From NCBI GenBank assembly GCA_024336345.1, contig JANFOG010000009.1:310001-374000 (forward strand): a stretch of DNA of 64,000 bases, written 5' to 3'. The DNA is from Mariannaea sp. PMI_226 (lineage: Eukaryota; Ascomycota; Sordariomycetes; Hypocreales; Nectriaceae). Both the position numbers and the translations under genes were made by a program. The notes beneath the pieces are model-generated. The model ran no database searches. It was not told where the DNA came from and saw only the letters and a program-made list of their open reading frames with translations. Positions 11,747-23,125 of the stretch are shown one piece after another (the first letter of the stretch is position 1; each line of letters begins with the position of its first letter).

Positions 11747-13101
11747 TGGGACTGTTTCGAAATGTGAAGTCACTTGGCTTATGTAGATCCCTTCAGCTAA
11801 TTGTTGATTCCGAAGAAATACTTTACTCCAAGATGAACAACCAGACGAGAAAGGAGTTTATCGACCAGATTCCTTACCAGGGTGAACTCTCCCCTCCAGA
11901 AAATCTCTCATAATTGTTAGACATTTGATTCCCTTCCACTCATATAGCTGTCAGACGAGTTCTTCACCTACTTGTCCCATTCATTTTGAAATTAGGTGCC
12001 ACTCAGAGTCCATATCAATGTAGTTCTGTAGTGATGCGACACACCAGATTCATATATGGCGTATAGAGTTACTAGGCTTCTTGACTGGCGAGTTCAAAAA
12101 GGGCCATCAATGGACAAAAAAGAGAGACTGCACAGGCTAGAAACTGGCTGATTCGCATTTAAATTACGTGTTAATTTTTCAAGTGAAGTAAATGAATATG
12201 TCCTTACAAGAAGGAAAGACTTGGGGCCACTTAAATACACATTGATTTATGCCTGCGCGGCGGTTGGCATATAAGGTGACAGACAGCATGGTACTAAAGG
12301 GTCAATAGGGAAGAATTGCTGATTCTCAACTCCATATCCAATTCGGTGTAACATAGTTATGTTCAAAAAGCATAGCTGTGCTAATAACCAGACAATAAAT
12401 ATAGTTTAAAGTAGACGAGAGAAATTGCCCAACCTTATGGGTCTGAATCTGAAATGCCTGGGATTGGAACACGCGAGAATGTTCTACATTCCCTCTGGCA
12501 ACAGGACTTAAGGGCCATGAAATTACCACGAAGGGAGAATTATAGAGCTCGCCCATTCGCCCAGCCCCCCCAGAAATGCCCAATTTTTTTTTTAATTTTT
12601 TTCTCTAGTTTTTTGCCCTATACCTTATCTTAAAACTTCTCTCTACTGTTCTCAAGTGCCTACATGAATAGGTCAAGTGAGATGTTAGTTAGTGTCATGA
12701 GTCAATTGGGCAGCGCTAATGGCGCAAACGGTCCCAGGGCACCGGAAAATAATCCGGCGATTGTGCCACAAGCTTAAGCCGGACACAGACATCCCGCGTT
12801 ATTAGGCCTACTAGTCCTTTGGAGAAGAAATCGTAACCCCAGTGTGCTAGATCGTTCCGCGCGTAGGGCGGGCCAAACTCGGAGTCGGACAAAGTCCCCT
12901 CAATCATGGGGGAAACTGGGTCCTACTAGACAGACAGTTCGTGGAAGGCCTGGGATTTATATCACATCTGGTTTGCCCTATCTCCGCCTTCAATATCGTG
13001 CATCGGTACCTTCTAGGCAAAGGAGGAAAAAAAAATTAAAAAGTCTTGCTTTCTTTCTTATTGAATTACTTGTCTGGTTTTCTCTCCATCACCGGTCAAA
13101 A
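11747..13101. other. Intergenic, promoter of the aminotransferase
   Basis: No gene recognised in 1.35 kb. T-rich runs occur near 12582-12605 and a purine-rich A run near 13020-13040 just before the aminotransferase start. A palindromic CGG-N8-CCG element lies at 12743-12756 (reported separately). Long frames crossing 12844-13101 begin at a non-ATG codon and lack conservation signals. Confidence 0.45.
12743..12756. promoter_or_regulatory. CGG-N8-CCG inverted repeat, candidate Zn2Cys6 operator
   Basis: CGG and CCG half-sites flank eight bases, AAAATAAT, and each side is extended to CCGG, so the outer bases are palindromic. It lies about 350 bp upstream of the aminotransferase start. Inverted CGG triplets with fixed spacing are the known binding pattern of many Zn2Cys6 dimers (Gal4 uses an 11-bp spacer). 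Which regulator, if any, binds here is unknown. Confidence 0.3.
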
Positions 13102-14624
13102 ATGGCGGATCCTTTTGTTGTGAACTCAAACATCTTGCACCGCTCGTTCGCGGCTCGACCTGAGCGAGTTGTCAGCGCCTCAGGCGTGTCACTTATTCTG
13201 GAGTCTGGAAAAGTCGTCCTTGATGCCACTGCTGGCCCTGCTGTCTCCTGTATAGGCCAAGGCAGACCGGAAGTCGCCGAGGCGATTGCCCAGCAAGTCA
13301 ACAAGATTGCCTACCTCTACTCTGGCGCCCGCTTCACCTGTGACGCCGCCGAAGATTTGGCCAGCCTCATCCTCAAGGATCGCCCTGGCGGTTTGTCCAA
13401 GGCAATCTTTGTCAACTCGGGTAGTGAAGCTACAGACGCCGCCATCAAGCTCGCCACTCAATACTGGAGCGAAAAGGGCCAGCCCCAGAAGAAGTACTTC
13501 ATCGCCCGCAAGCAGAGTTATCACGGAAACACTATCGGCGCTCTCTGCGTCTCTGGCCATGACGAGAGGCGTCAAATCTACTCTGATTGGATATCCAACA
13601 ATGTTGTTTTCGTGGATCCTTGCTATAGCTATCGACTTCAAGATTCAAATGAAAGCACTGAGCAATATGTCCAGCGCCTTGCAAAGCAACTAGAGGACCA
13701 GATTCTGCAGCTTGGACCTGAGAATGTGTCTACTTTTGTCGCTGAGACGGTTAGCGGAACGACGCTGGGATGCGTTGCTGCTGTTCCTGGCTATTTCAAG
13801 GCTGTGCGAGCTTTGTGCGACAAGTACGACATCTTGCTCATGCTTGACGAGGTGCGTTTTACTGTTTTCTTTTATCTCTTGGCTGTTAAATGATGAGAAC
13901 AACATTAATTGACAGTATGATTGTAGATCATGTGTGGAATGGGCAAGACGGGGACGATGCATGCTTGGGAACAAGAAGGTATCTCTGGTCCTGATATCCA
14001 GACCATCGGCAAGGCGCTTGGAGGTGGATTCGTGCCCCTTTCTGGAGTTTTGCTCCACGAGAAGATCTTTGAGGCTCTTGCTGCTGGATCTGGTGGCTTG
14101 ATGCACGGACACACATTCCAGGTATGGATAAAGTTGACAGGATAATGTGCCAAAGAAAATCGAGTTTTGCTAACAGAGTGTAGGCTCACCCAACTGCTTG
14201 TGCTGCTGCCATCGAGGTGCAGAAAATTATCCAAAAGGAGAATCTGCTGGATAATGTCAAGGTCATGGGCGAGAAGCTGGGATCTATCCTCGAAGAGGAG
14301 TTGGGATCGCTGCCGCTGGTTGGCAACATCCGTGGTCGTGGACTCTTCTGGGCCGTCGAGTTCATGAAAGATAAGAAGGCCAAGACTCCGTTCGAGCAGG
14401 GGGCAGGCTTTTGCAACAAGGTAGTCAACCGTTCGCTCGACCTGGGGTTGAACATCCTTGGTAACCTGGGGAAGACAGGAGGCGTGCATGTGGAGCACGT
14501 CCTTGTCTGCCCTCCTTACATCGTTACTGAGGCAGAGTTGCGACAGATGGTATCAATTCTGAAGCAGGCGATTGAGGACGTCAGCCAAGGCTTCCTGGAG
14601 GAGTCTATGAAAAGCAAGATTTAA
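13102..14624 (+). CDS. Class III PLP-dependent aminotransferase
   Basis: Exons: 13102-13851, 13927-14121, 14184-14624 (461 aa). It carries the fold-type I class III landmarks in order: FVNSGSEATDAAIKLA (cofactor phosphate loop), a YHGNT segment, the LLMLDE aspartate (D249) that contacts the PLP ring nitrogen, and the Schiff-base lysine K279 in QTIGKALGGGF. Further on are MHGHTFQAHPTACAA and IRGRGLFWAVEF. Length and motifs match omega-amino-acid/4-aminobutyrate-type aminotransferases; an uncharacterised S. pombe family of this type exists. It should move an amino group from an omega-amino acid or amine to a keto acid, giving an aldehyde that a neighbouring dehydrogenase could oxidise. The start was taken at 13102 because upstream in-frame sequence begins only at GTG and is low-complexity. 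No targeting peptide is obvious, so probably cytosolic. Confidence 0.92.
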
Positions 14625-15411
14625 AAAGTGCCATAGAGTCACTTCATTTTAGGAGCCACCCGTTTCCAATATTTGAATTTGTGCAGACTCGTGTCTATCA
14701 TAGTCGCTGGATAGGCGGATAACTGCAATATCTAGGTGTATCTAGCAACTTGAAGCCTAGAATATCTATTTTTCTTATTTTTTGTAGTCTTTTTAGGGTA
14801 TATACATCTCTGTCCAAGATAGAATATGAGGTTCCTCAATCGATCACTCTATCTCTCCATCATCATATCAACTGGGCAAATTTCTCCTAACCCCTGAAAT
14901 GATCAACAGGCAGCCCAGCCAATGATTTCTCCTATATTCCACTCCAGTCTTACTCTGAACAGCCTGACAAAGCGAATTAGATAACTAAATAATGCTACTA
15001 ATTGCCACAAACCCCTCTTTTCTACCGTCTGAACCAGTCATCTGGTAGCAATACCGGCACTAGTAGCCAGCTTTTGCTTCCCCACCCCGCCCATCGCGCC
15101 GCCCCGCAATCATCCACAGAGTCCGAGTCAGTCGGGTTATATACCCAAATCCCAAGTGATTGCAGGGAATCATCTCGCTTCTGCATCTTCCTGCCAGCAC
15201 TCGCGTGGAATTCCTCAAGAGCCTCATGCCGCCAGTAGCGCCTAGGCTTCGTCTCAGCACGCAGTAACCAGGATTTTGGGCGAGAACCGCATACTCTGGA
15301 GGCTAGCTTGCAAGCAGCCCGGGATCGGGATCGGCCAAAGGCATCCCCGTCTTCTACTGGGCGACTTGGCTTTTAGTTATCGCAGATTTCATCCAACTTT
15401 CGACGCCTTCC
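14625..15411. other. Intergenic, nothing recognised
   Basis: 3' flank of the aminotransferase (AT-rich near 14760-14810, plausible polyadenylation region) and promoter of the next regulator. Short frames at 15002-15260 have no motifs. Confidence 0.4.
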
Positions 15412-17068
15412 ATGAGCAGTAACACTGAACGACAACCCACAAGAGGTGGGTACACTCGGCAGAGGCGCGGGTGTACCACTTGCAGACAGAGGTACGAGCA
15501 GAATCCTGAATTTCAGATAACGTCGGATGGAGCATAGAGAAGCTGACTTGTTTTGACTGAGCCTGCAGGAAGAAGAAGTGCGATCAAGTCTACCCCATAT
15601 GCGGACACTGCTCGCGGCTAAATCTTGTGTGCCAGCGAGAGGCACCAAGGTCTGTTCAGACCAACAACGTGGTCCCTCCTGAGTCTGGGGATATTGCCCC
15701 CAGATCTCGGGATGTGAGCCTCCACCGATCCCACCAAGAGCTTATGCGACATGCCAGCATTGGACAAGTTGCCCTTGTAGGACAGCCGTGGGTAGTAGGG
15801 GGTGCCGACGACGGTGACTTGGTTTCTAGTCGTAGGGCGATGCTCCGATACTACACGGCCACCTTGTCCATTATGCTCACTACTAATCTAGAGAATAACT
15901 GTTTTCTGTCAGGTAGGTGTCTCACAACTATGTTGGTCTAAGACCATGTCGATCTTTCGATATGTTTCTGAATCTTTTCAAGCTTTTGGAATCTAACCCA
16001 TTATCCTTAGTTCTGCTGCCAATGGCATTCGAATGCCCCAGTCTCATGTACGCCCTAGCTGCATGGTCGTCGGTACATCTAGCTCTTGGCGATGATAGGT
16101 TCAAGCAAGTCTCGCTGAAGCATCGGGGTGTAGCCTTGGGTCAGCTGAAGACATTGCTAAGAGAGCAATCTCTAACTGCGGAGATGTCCCTCGCAATTAC
16201 CATGGTTCTATGTTCGATGGAATCTATCGCTGAGGGCACGAGCTCATGGTACCACCACCTCACCGGAGCAGCTGCAGTTCTGGGGTGGAAACCTGGTGCT
16301 ACATCTGCCCCTGCAGAAACAACCTCCTCTTGTCTTAAGTCTCTTGAGGGAAGGTGGCTACTTCGCAATTTTGCGTACCATGATATCCTTATGAGTGTCT
16401 CAATGGATAGAAGGCCTTTCCTAGATGGCGATTATTGGCTGTCAGGAGAGGATACGGCGGCAGATCCTTACTTTGGGTTCGCGTCACGTATTTTACAGCT
16501 GATAGGCCAGACAAGCATCTTAAATGCTGACTTCTCTGCGCAACATCATCAAAGAGCAGAAAAGTTCGATCGAGGGTCAGTTTCTCAGCGAGCTCGTGTC
16601 ATTGAAGAGATGATCAAGTCCTGGACCTGCCCATCCCTTGGGAGCGATGACCCATTGGCACTACTCGGGGAGGCCTACCGAACTGCTGCACTCATTCATC
16701 TCTATAGAACACTGTTCCGTCACGTTCCCGAATTTCGAGACACGCTACGGCAAAAAATTAGCATATGCGTCACTGTCATGTGCGATCTCGCCACGAGAAT
16801 GCCCGAGGGAGCTCTGGCCGAGTGCACTTTTCTGTTCCCGCTGTTCCTTGCTGGGGGAGAGGCGGAGAAGACGGAGGAGATTGAGATTATCCGGGAGAGA
16901 CTGTGTCTCATGAACAAGTGGCGCAGGTTCCGGAACGTAGAAGCCTGCTTGGAGGTGTTGGATGAAGTTTGGAGATTGAGACTAGAGGGAGCGCGGAGAA
17001 ACGACGAGTCGGCTGTGGACTGGTTGGATGTTTTGCGGCACCGGAATTGGTACCTAGCCATCTCGTAA
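15412..17068 (+). CDS. Zn2Cys6 transcription factor (fungal_trans_2 type)
   Basis: Exons: 15412-15491, 15569-15912, 16011-17068 (493 aa). The zinc cluster has Cys at residues 21, 24, 31, 38, 41 and 48 (GCTTCRQRKKKCDQ ... PICGHC). The first intron falls inside the cluster between the Arg and Lys of RQRKKK. After a Ser-rich linker the body has RRAMLRYYTATLSIM, LLPMAFECPSLMYALAAWSSVHLA and GAAAVLGWK, the pattern of the short regulators with the fungal_trans_2 domain. The C-terminus is helical and charged and lacks a long activation tail. It lies between the aminotransferase and the cupin gene, all on the plus strand, so it is a good candidate for their local regulator. The second intron (15913-16010) is required because the frame meets a stop at 15939-15941. 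Confidence 0.87.
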
Positions 17069-17621
17069 ATCTTACTTAATAATTAGAAGAATAATAAATC
17101 GTATGATAATATTTTTGAAGCTATTCCTAACGGCAGTCTGCGCTGGTCTAAGTGCTCCGGAGAAGCAAACTTTGTCTCGTGATGAGTCGTATCCAGAGGA
17201 ATGGCGAGTTTTGGCCGATTCGATTCTGGTACAACCAGGCCTCACAACAGCATCACTTTCTCAGTGAATTTCTTAAAATCCCGTTTAAAAGCCGCTGTTC
17301 GCGCGGGGGGTCCAACTGGTCAACCCCTCCAGCGAACCCATCAATCAGGTGACGAGCCACTTCTCCGGAGCCCTCCGCGCCCGCCAATAGCGCCGTTGCC
17401 CGCATCCCCGATTCGGCTTCCGCTGCAGTGTCTTCAATGCCGGAATAGAGTATCATATAAACATGTTTTGCTCTCGGAGAAAACGAAAGTTGGATAATCG
17501 TTCCATCATCAAAGAAATCCCTTCTTAAGAGATCTCAGGTTCCATTTTATAGGAAATAGGCACCAAGTCTAGATTGACTCTTGACTCTCTCTCGCCTCAT
17601 ACCCTCTACTTCATCCACACA
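17069..17621. other. Intergenic, promoter of the cupin gene
   Basis: 553 bp holding the regulator's 3' end and the cupin promoter. Frames here (17152-17497) show no motifs. The true cupin start is the ATG at 17622; the frame can be extended only to a TTG at 17574. Confidence 0.4.
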
Positions 17622-18215
17622 ATGGCCCCAGAGCCAACCAGTACCGCCAATGGCGAAACAAACACCAAAACCACCAGTCCTGAGGTGCCCTTGACTCAAC
17701 AAGAAGAGTCAAAGCTTGCCTATCGTGGGCCTCCTCTACCCAATGTTCCTGAGGATGTCGTCGTCCCAGGCGCTCTCGAGATCGAGTGCGACGAGCGTCT
17801 TTGGGTTCCCCAAGCCCCAGATGTCTGGTTCCGGCCGCTTCTTCTCAACGTCTCCCAAGGTTACTTTGTGAACATCCTCCGCGTTCGCAAGTCCGGCATC
17901 CTGTCCCGTCACCGCCACGCCGGCCCCGTCCACGCCACGGTCCTCCGCGGCCGGTGGCACTACCTCGAGCACCCTTGGTGGGCGACCGAGGGCGGGTACG
18001 CATTTGAGCCCCCGGGCGATATCCACACGCTTGAGGTCCCCGAGGATGTCAAAGAGATGGTGACCCTGTTCCACGTTACGGGAGCCTACATCTATGTCGA
18101 TCCTGATGGAAACCCGGTTGGTGTTGAAGACGTGTTCAGCAAGTTGCAGAAGGCACGAGAGCATTATGAAAAGGTTGGACTTGGTGCTAGCTTTGTTGAT
18201 CAGTTTGTACGATAA
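17622..18215 (+). CDS. Cupin-fold dioxygenase-like protein (2,4'-dihydroxyacetophenone dioxygenase family)
   Basis: Single exon, 197 aa. After a polar leader (about 40 residues) comes a one-cupin domain. Motif 1 is HRHAGPVHATVLRG with metal-ligand candidates H97, H99 and H104; motif 2 is PPGDIHTLEVP with E129 and H135. The arrangement and the FRPLLLNVSQG/ILRVRKSG entry resemble the cupins named 2,4'-dihydroxyacetophenone dioxygenase, an iron enzyme that splits the C-C bond beside an aromatic ketone. Many fungal members have never been assayed, so the exact reaction is uncertain; a ChrR-like anti-sigma cupin fold is the structural relative. No signal peptide is seen. Position beside an aminotransferase, a zinc dehydrogenase and a flavin monooxygenase supports a role in aromatic breakdown, as inference. 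Confidence 0.75.
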   Translation: MAPEPTSTANGETNTKTTSPEVPLTQQEESKLAYRGPPLPNVPEDVVVPGALEIECDERLWVPQAPDVWFRPLLLNVSQGYFVNILRVRKSGILSRHRHAGPVHATVLRGRWHYLEHPWWATEGGYAFEPPGDIHTLEVPEDVKEMVTLFHVTGAYIYVDPDGNPVGVEDVFSKLQKAREHYEKVGLGASFVDQFVR

Positions 18216-18919
18216 TACTATGTGAAAAGAAATTAAGCTGTGTTTTCTTTACTTGTTCTCTATGCCAAGAAAGGCCCCAAATAGTTAAAAATGTGTTGAT
18301 GCAGTCCGCCTTTGCGAACAGTTGACTCCTTCAGTTGTCAGCATCGCTTTGATTTCTGATTTCTGATTATCAGACTAAAAATACACAAACAAACAAAATA
18401 TTTATTTTGTACAACATCAATGACTAGTTGAACGGGGGCTGGAGGTACTGTTGGGTTCTCCTTTGGAGTCTGCTGCGTACGAGTAACATGGTGAAACAAA
18501 ACCTGGGCACACAACAACAAATTCCAACACCCGAGAAATGTTCTATAAGAGGTGGATTGGCATGCCCCTCAAGAGAATGATCGTTTATGCAACGTCGATG
18601 GAGGCGCGTGTTGATTGGGAACCTAACGTGTTATAGGGTAAGCGTACATCAATCTTCATCTTCGACTTCCTAGCAACTTATGAGCCTGCGAGACGTCATA
18701 TAACGACTTAACATAATGGAATAAGAAGAGAAATTTGATATTTAGTAATAGTTCCTGCTTAAAGAACTAAGTGGGCTACAATTCATGCAATCTCTATCTT
18801 CATATTCAACCCAGTCCTCAATAAAGCAGAACCTGGCAATGTTTGCATATTCCACAGTTCTTCGGTAACAAATCCTTTGCAACGGGTCAATAATCTCTAA
18901 CACCTCAATGCCCTCCTTC
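18216..18919. other. Intergenic between convergent genes, nothing recognised
   Basis: The cupin gene (plus) and the dehydrogenase (minus) converge here. AT-rich sequence with a short imperfect tandem (GATTTCT repeated at about 18350-18366); no coding signal recognised. Confidence 0.4.
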
Positions 18920-20475
18920 TCAATATGTTGTTAGCTCAGGGCTGTTGGGATCTCGAGGAAAGGAAAACTTGGTCTCTATAAAGACCTTCTGCATGCCATC
19001 CTCTCGAGCCTCGAACTTAGCGTAGACCTTGTCCAAGTCCTCGATGCTTGCGCGGTGAGATACCATCTGCAGGGGATCAAGCTTGCCTGACTTGATCTTT
19101 TCCATCAGCTCGTTCCAGTACATATGAACAGGCGCCTGGCCGTTTCCGATCAGTCGAATGCCGCGCTGCATGAGCGAACCAACGTTAAGGTGATTTGTCT
19201 GTCTTGTATGTCAGCCGTACTGAACGAAAATGTTTCTTTGCTAAACAAAAGGACCAAGGGGAGCTCATACGTATCCGACATAGACACCAGTAATACCGCA
19301 TCGCCCATAATTGCGGACACCCTCAATCATCTCGTTGAGAATCTCACTCGTATCGGTCTCTGCCCCCACCGATATTTCGAGCCAGTGAGTCCAACCCTTC
19401 GCATACTCCCCAGCGGCGCATTCGAGAGCAACGTCGGGTCCCCTGCCGGCAGTAAGCTCTTTGAGCTTGGTAACTACCGTTTCCTTGGACGTAATGCCAT
19501 GGGACAGCTTCTTGAAATCGACAAGGTGGAGTTTGTTCTTGTGCACATCGGGCCATCGAGAGCGGACAAAGGACAAACGAGGCTCAGTATCGATAAAGAT
19601 AATTTTAGATGCGCCATTCTCGAGCGCAAATACGCCAGCCATCTGTCCGACGGGACCGGCACCAAAGACGGCAACATAGTCTCCCTCATAGACCCCAGTG
19701 TCTTGAACACAATGATACGACGTACACAGAACATCTGACAGATATAATGCTGTTCTCAATCAGCTAACGATTCTTAATTCTATTAATGGCCGGTTGAATT
19801 TCACTCACCTTTCTCGTCTGGAATATCATTGGGAATTTCTAGCAGATTCACATCGCCCAATGGGACACGAACGTATTCTGCCTGTCCGCCAGCGAAACCT
19901 CCTGTGAAGTGAGAGTATCCAAAGATGCCTGCCGTTCGACCTCCATACATAGCCTTTGCGGTGGTGTTCGAGTTCGTTTTCTCACACTGCGATGATAGCT
20001 TCTTCTTGCAGAAGTAGCAATCATCGCAAGCGACTTGGAATGAAGCTACATATCGCTTCCCAACTTCAATTCCTTTCACCTCGGGTCCAATTTCTTCAAC
20101 AACGCCGCAAAATTCATGACCAAGGATATCCCCTTCAGCAAGCTGAATGACACTACCATGATAAAGGTGAAGATCTGATCCACATACGGTTGTGCCCGTC
20201 ACCTTGAGGATCACATCGCGGGGCTCCACTATCTTGGGCTTAGGGACATCCACTGAGCATATTCATCAGTCATGGGCAGGTCATCAATAAAGAAAGGGAG
20301 ACAAAGATAGCAACGTACCTACTTTGACCTTGTTTTTGCCCATCCATGCCAGGGCTTTCATGGACTCGCTATTGTCACCAGCAACATATGGATCAATGTC
20401 CTGCTGGGTTATGGCGTTGTCGTCATGGCCAACAAGATTCTTTTCAACTTGATATGCTGCCTCAGAGGTCGCCAT
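18920..20475 (-). CDS. Zinc-containing alcohol dehydrogenase (formaldehyde-dehydrogenase-like MDR)
   Basis: Exons on the minus strand: 20475-20319, 20252-19809, 19734-19271, 19198-18920 (447 aa). Medium-chain dehydrogenase/reductase with catalytic-zinc ligands in CGSDLHLYHG (C76) and GHEF (H98, E99), and all four structural-zinc cysteines (C128, C131, C134, C142). The NAD(P) Rossmann motif is GAGPVGQMAG, followed by an acidic residue after the second strand (FIDTEPR), which favours NAD. The long form with KGWTHWLE and TNHLNVGSLMQRG matches the glutathione-independent formaldehyde dehydrogenase-like branch. It should oxidise an alcohol or aldehyde hydrate in the cytosol and could act after the aminotransferase at 13102. 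The N-terminal 40 residues are an extra polar extension. Substrate not determinable. Confidence 0.88.
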
Positions 20476-21232
20476 TTCGAAGGTTCTTGCTTTGCAGGGG
20501 CTCGAGTGTGGAAAGACGTTTGGGAGAAATTTATTCGATGTTTTGAAATAAAAGAAAAGACTTTTTCCTGCATTCATTTCATCCTGTTCCAAGAGATACT
20601 CACGCGATCGTCACAGAGTGGTAATATCATGTCATTGTCTGAGTCGATGACGATGGAGCATGGAAACGTCATCGATCGCGAGATGTTACGCATAGACTCA
20701 CAGAATTCATGGATAAGTCAATTTCAAGCACGTAATTGGTGTCAAAAGCGTTGGAGCTGCATCACAGAGGTTGGCCATGTCTTCAGGAAATACTAGGAGA
20801 AATTTCTATAGAGGACCTGGAAGCTAGTACTGTGGGAATTGCTTCCAAGCAAGGCCTAATGCGACTTGATTAAAAGGTTTAATTGGAATGATCAACAAGA
20901 ATTAAAAGAGCCAAAGCATACTTTTACCGTCTCGTTAGTCACAAGTATCTTTGCTCCTTGCTCCTTGGGCTAAGAAATTAGGGTGCGACCGGCACGAGAA
21001 GTCGGATGCTTGCAGAACCGGCCAATATTTGTTAAGTTGTCAACATAGATATGCCAATGGTGATAGATGCCATATTGAATGCGACAGTACAGCTCCCCAG
21101 GTTTACACATTGCCGTAGCGGAATACCTAGTAATGATAGAAAATTGTCATTTTGTCTCTCCGGACTCAGGTTTAATTAGCACTATTCGCACCTTGCATTA
21201 TGTCTTATGGTGTTACTGTAGGATAAAATCAA
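20476..21232. other. Intergenic, promoter of the dehydrogenase
   Basis: 757 bp upstream of the dehydrogenase and downstream of the reductase that follows, both on the minus strand. The plus frame at 20425-20796 overlaps the dehydrogenase 5' end and has no motif. Nothing else recognised. Confidence 0.4.
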
Positions 21233-23125
21233 TCACTCAGGTGCCCCCAGACTCAAGATATCCAGACCCTTCTCAAGCTCGGTCTTGGATGGCATCTTGC
21301 CTCGCCTCATCAACTCGGCACTCTGCGCCATGGCAGGATCTTTGCCCATGCTCGCCATCGCTACGACCGTCTCTCCCTTGCAGTAGTACGCAATGAATTT
21401 CGCTTCGGCCGGGTTGCCTTGGAGAACTAGCTGGTCCCAGCCGTGGTAACTATTGCCGCAGTATCGCAACTGGGCTCCGAGAGCCGACCAGAAGACAGGG
21501 ATGAAGTGCTCGGCTGGTGTTTGCGGGTTTATGATGTGTCTGGCGGCAATGCGTCCGGATTGTTGCGCGACGTTCCAGTGCTCAATTCTTACAAACTTGC
21601 CGTCGCCGCCGGGCCCGTTGTAGGGGAACGTGGCGATGTCGCCAATGGCGTAGACATCTTTCTGCCCGACGATGCCATAATTCTCGTCCGTCTTAATTGA
21701 CCCATCAGATTCCAACTGGATCGACTGGTTATTTTTCAGATATTCTGTCGCAGGCGCAACGCCCACGCCTAGAATCAACACATCCGCAGCGATCTGAGTC
21801 CCGTCCTTGAGATACACGGCGCCCACGCTCCGAGGGTCGGTGGTTGACGGTTCAATCCGATCAACGCTGGCGCCCATATAGAACTTGATACCCTTGCCCT
21901 CAAGCGACTTCTGGATACCTGCACCGACCTTCTCGCCGAGGACACGTTCAAGAGGAGCTTTCTCCATGCCAATAACTGTTACGGAGTTTTTACCACCACT
22001 AGTTGCGTTGGCCACTTCCATGCCAATGAAGGAAGAGCCGATGATGACGACACTTTTGCCGGCATCCTTGTCACCGATTGATCCAACGATCTTCTTGGTG
22101 TCATGAATTGTTCGCAGAGTGTGAATGTTTTCAAGAACAGAGATGCCCTGCAAGGGCAATCTTCGAGGCGTACCGCCCGTGGCCAGAATAAGTTTGGTGT
22201 ACGACACACCTTTGCTCTCCTTGGTTAAGACGGTCTGGCTCGAAAAGTCGACACTGGTGACCTCGCCCTCAATCCAAGACACTGCGCCGTTGTCGTACCA
22301 GGCCTTGTCCCTCCACGCGAGCTTTCTCTCATCCGTCGCCAGAGCTTTGCTGAGCCTGGTGCGATCAATTGGAAGATAACCCTCGTTGGAGATGACGGTC
22401 AGCCTGCCCTTGTAACCGTTCTCGAGCAGGCCCTCGACAGCTCCCAGAGTGCCAGAACCACCGCCCACAACGAGGACGTGATCCCCTTGAGTGCTTGGAG
22501 TAGCGGCACGCTGGAATTTGGGCTTTCGACGAGAGCTCTTGATAACTGATTCTTCGCCCGAAATGTAAAAGGCGCCATCGCGCTCAATGACGCGAAAAAC
22601 GGGAAGTGCATCGAGAGCTGGAGCATCTTCGACATCGCCAGTTTTGGCGTTGAAGCAAGCTTAGGTATCACAGTTAGTAAGTTAGATTCAAAGTCGAACA
22701 CTTCATTCAGGCGACTGCGACAAACCTCCGTGCCACGGGCAGGTCAAACGTCCAGTAGTGGTCAAGACACCTTTGACCAGTGGTGCCCCGTAATGAGTAC
22801 ATTTAGCACCGGTGGCCTGGATCTTGCCACCAGCATTGAGCAGCAGGACTTTGGTATTCTCGATGCCTTCAACCTCAACTTCTTGCTTGTCGCCTGGCTT
22901 CAAGTCGAGGGAAGTGACTCCCTTCAGCTTATACTCTTGCGTCATCGCGGCGGGGGACTGGTGATGTGGTGGGGAAGGGCTTCTAGATGATGGGAGCGGC
23001 GAGCAGGATATGAAGCTTCTAGCAGCTATCAGGCCGTGATTACGGGAGGATAGCCCTTTAAATTGCAGACGCGCGACAGCAGAGAATCCGGGGAGCAGTT
23101 TGGTTGGTATCTTGGTGGATAGCAT
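21233..23125 (-). CDS. Rieske-ferredoxin plus FAD/NAD(P) reductase (AIFM3-like), predicted mitochondrial
   Basis: Two exons, 23125-22726 and 22659-21233 (608 aa). Residues 1-60 are rich in Arg, Ser and Leu without acidic residues, a typical mitochondrial presequence. The Rieske [2Fe-2S] domain follows, with ligands C109/H111 (CTHYG) and C129/H132 (CPWHG); the intron lies just after the second pair. Then comes a class I pyridine nucleotide-disulphide reductase fold: an FAD loop with GGGSG, LILATGGTPRRLPL, a second Rossmann loop SVVIIGSSFIGMEVA for NAD(P)H, and the YAIGDIATFP motif. The same architecture is found in AIFM3/Nfrl and fungal AIF-like proteins, and in reductases serving Rieske oxygenases. 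Start 23125 was chosen for the presequence; an upstream in-frame ATG would add about 30 hydrophobic residues. It could pass electrons to a neighbouring oxygenase or be a housekeeping redox protein. Confidence 0.88.

Noticed and set aside
12844..13101. N-terminal extension of the aminotransferase by 86 residues
   Set aside because: It begins at GTG, is Arg/Lys-rich, and precedes a natural start (MADPF) with family-length protein.
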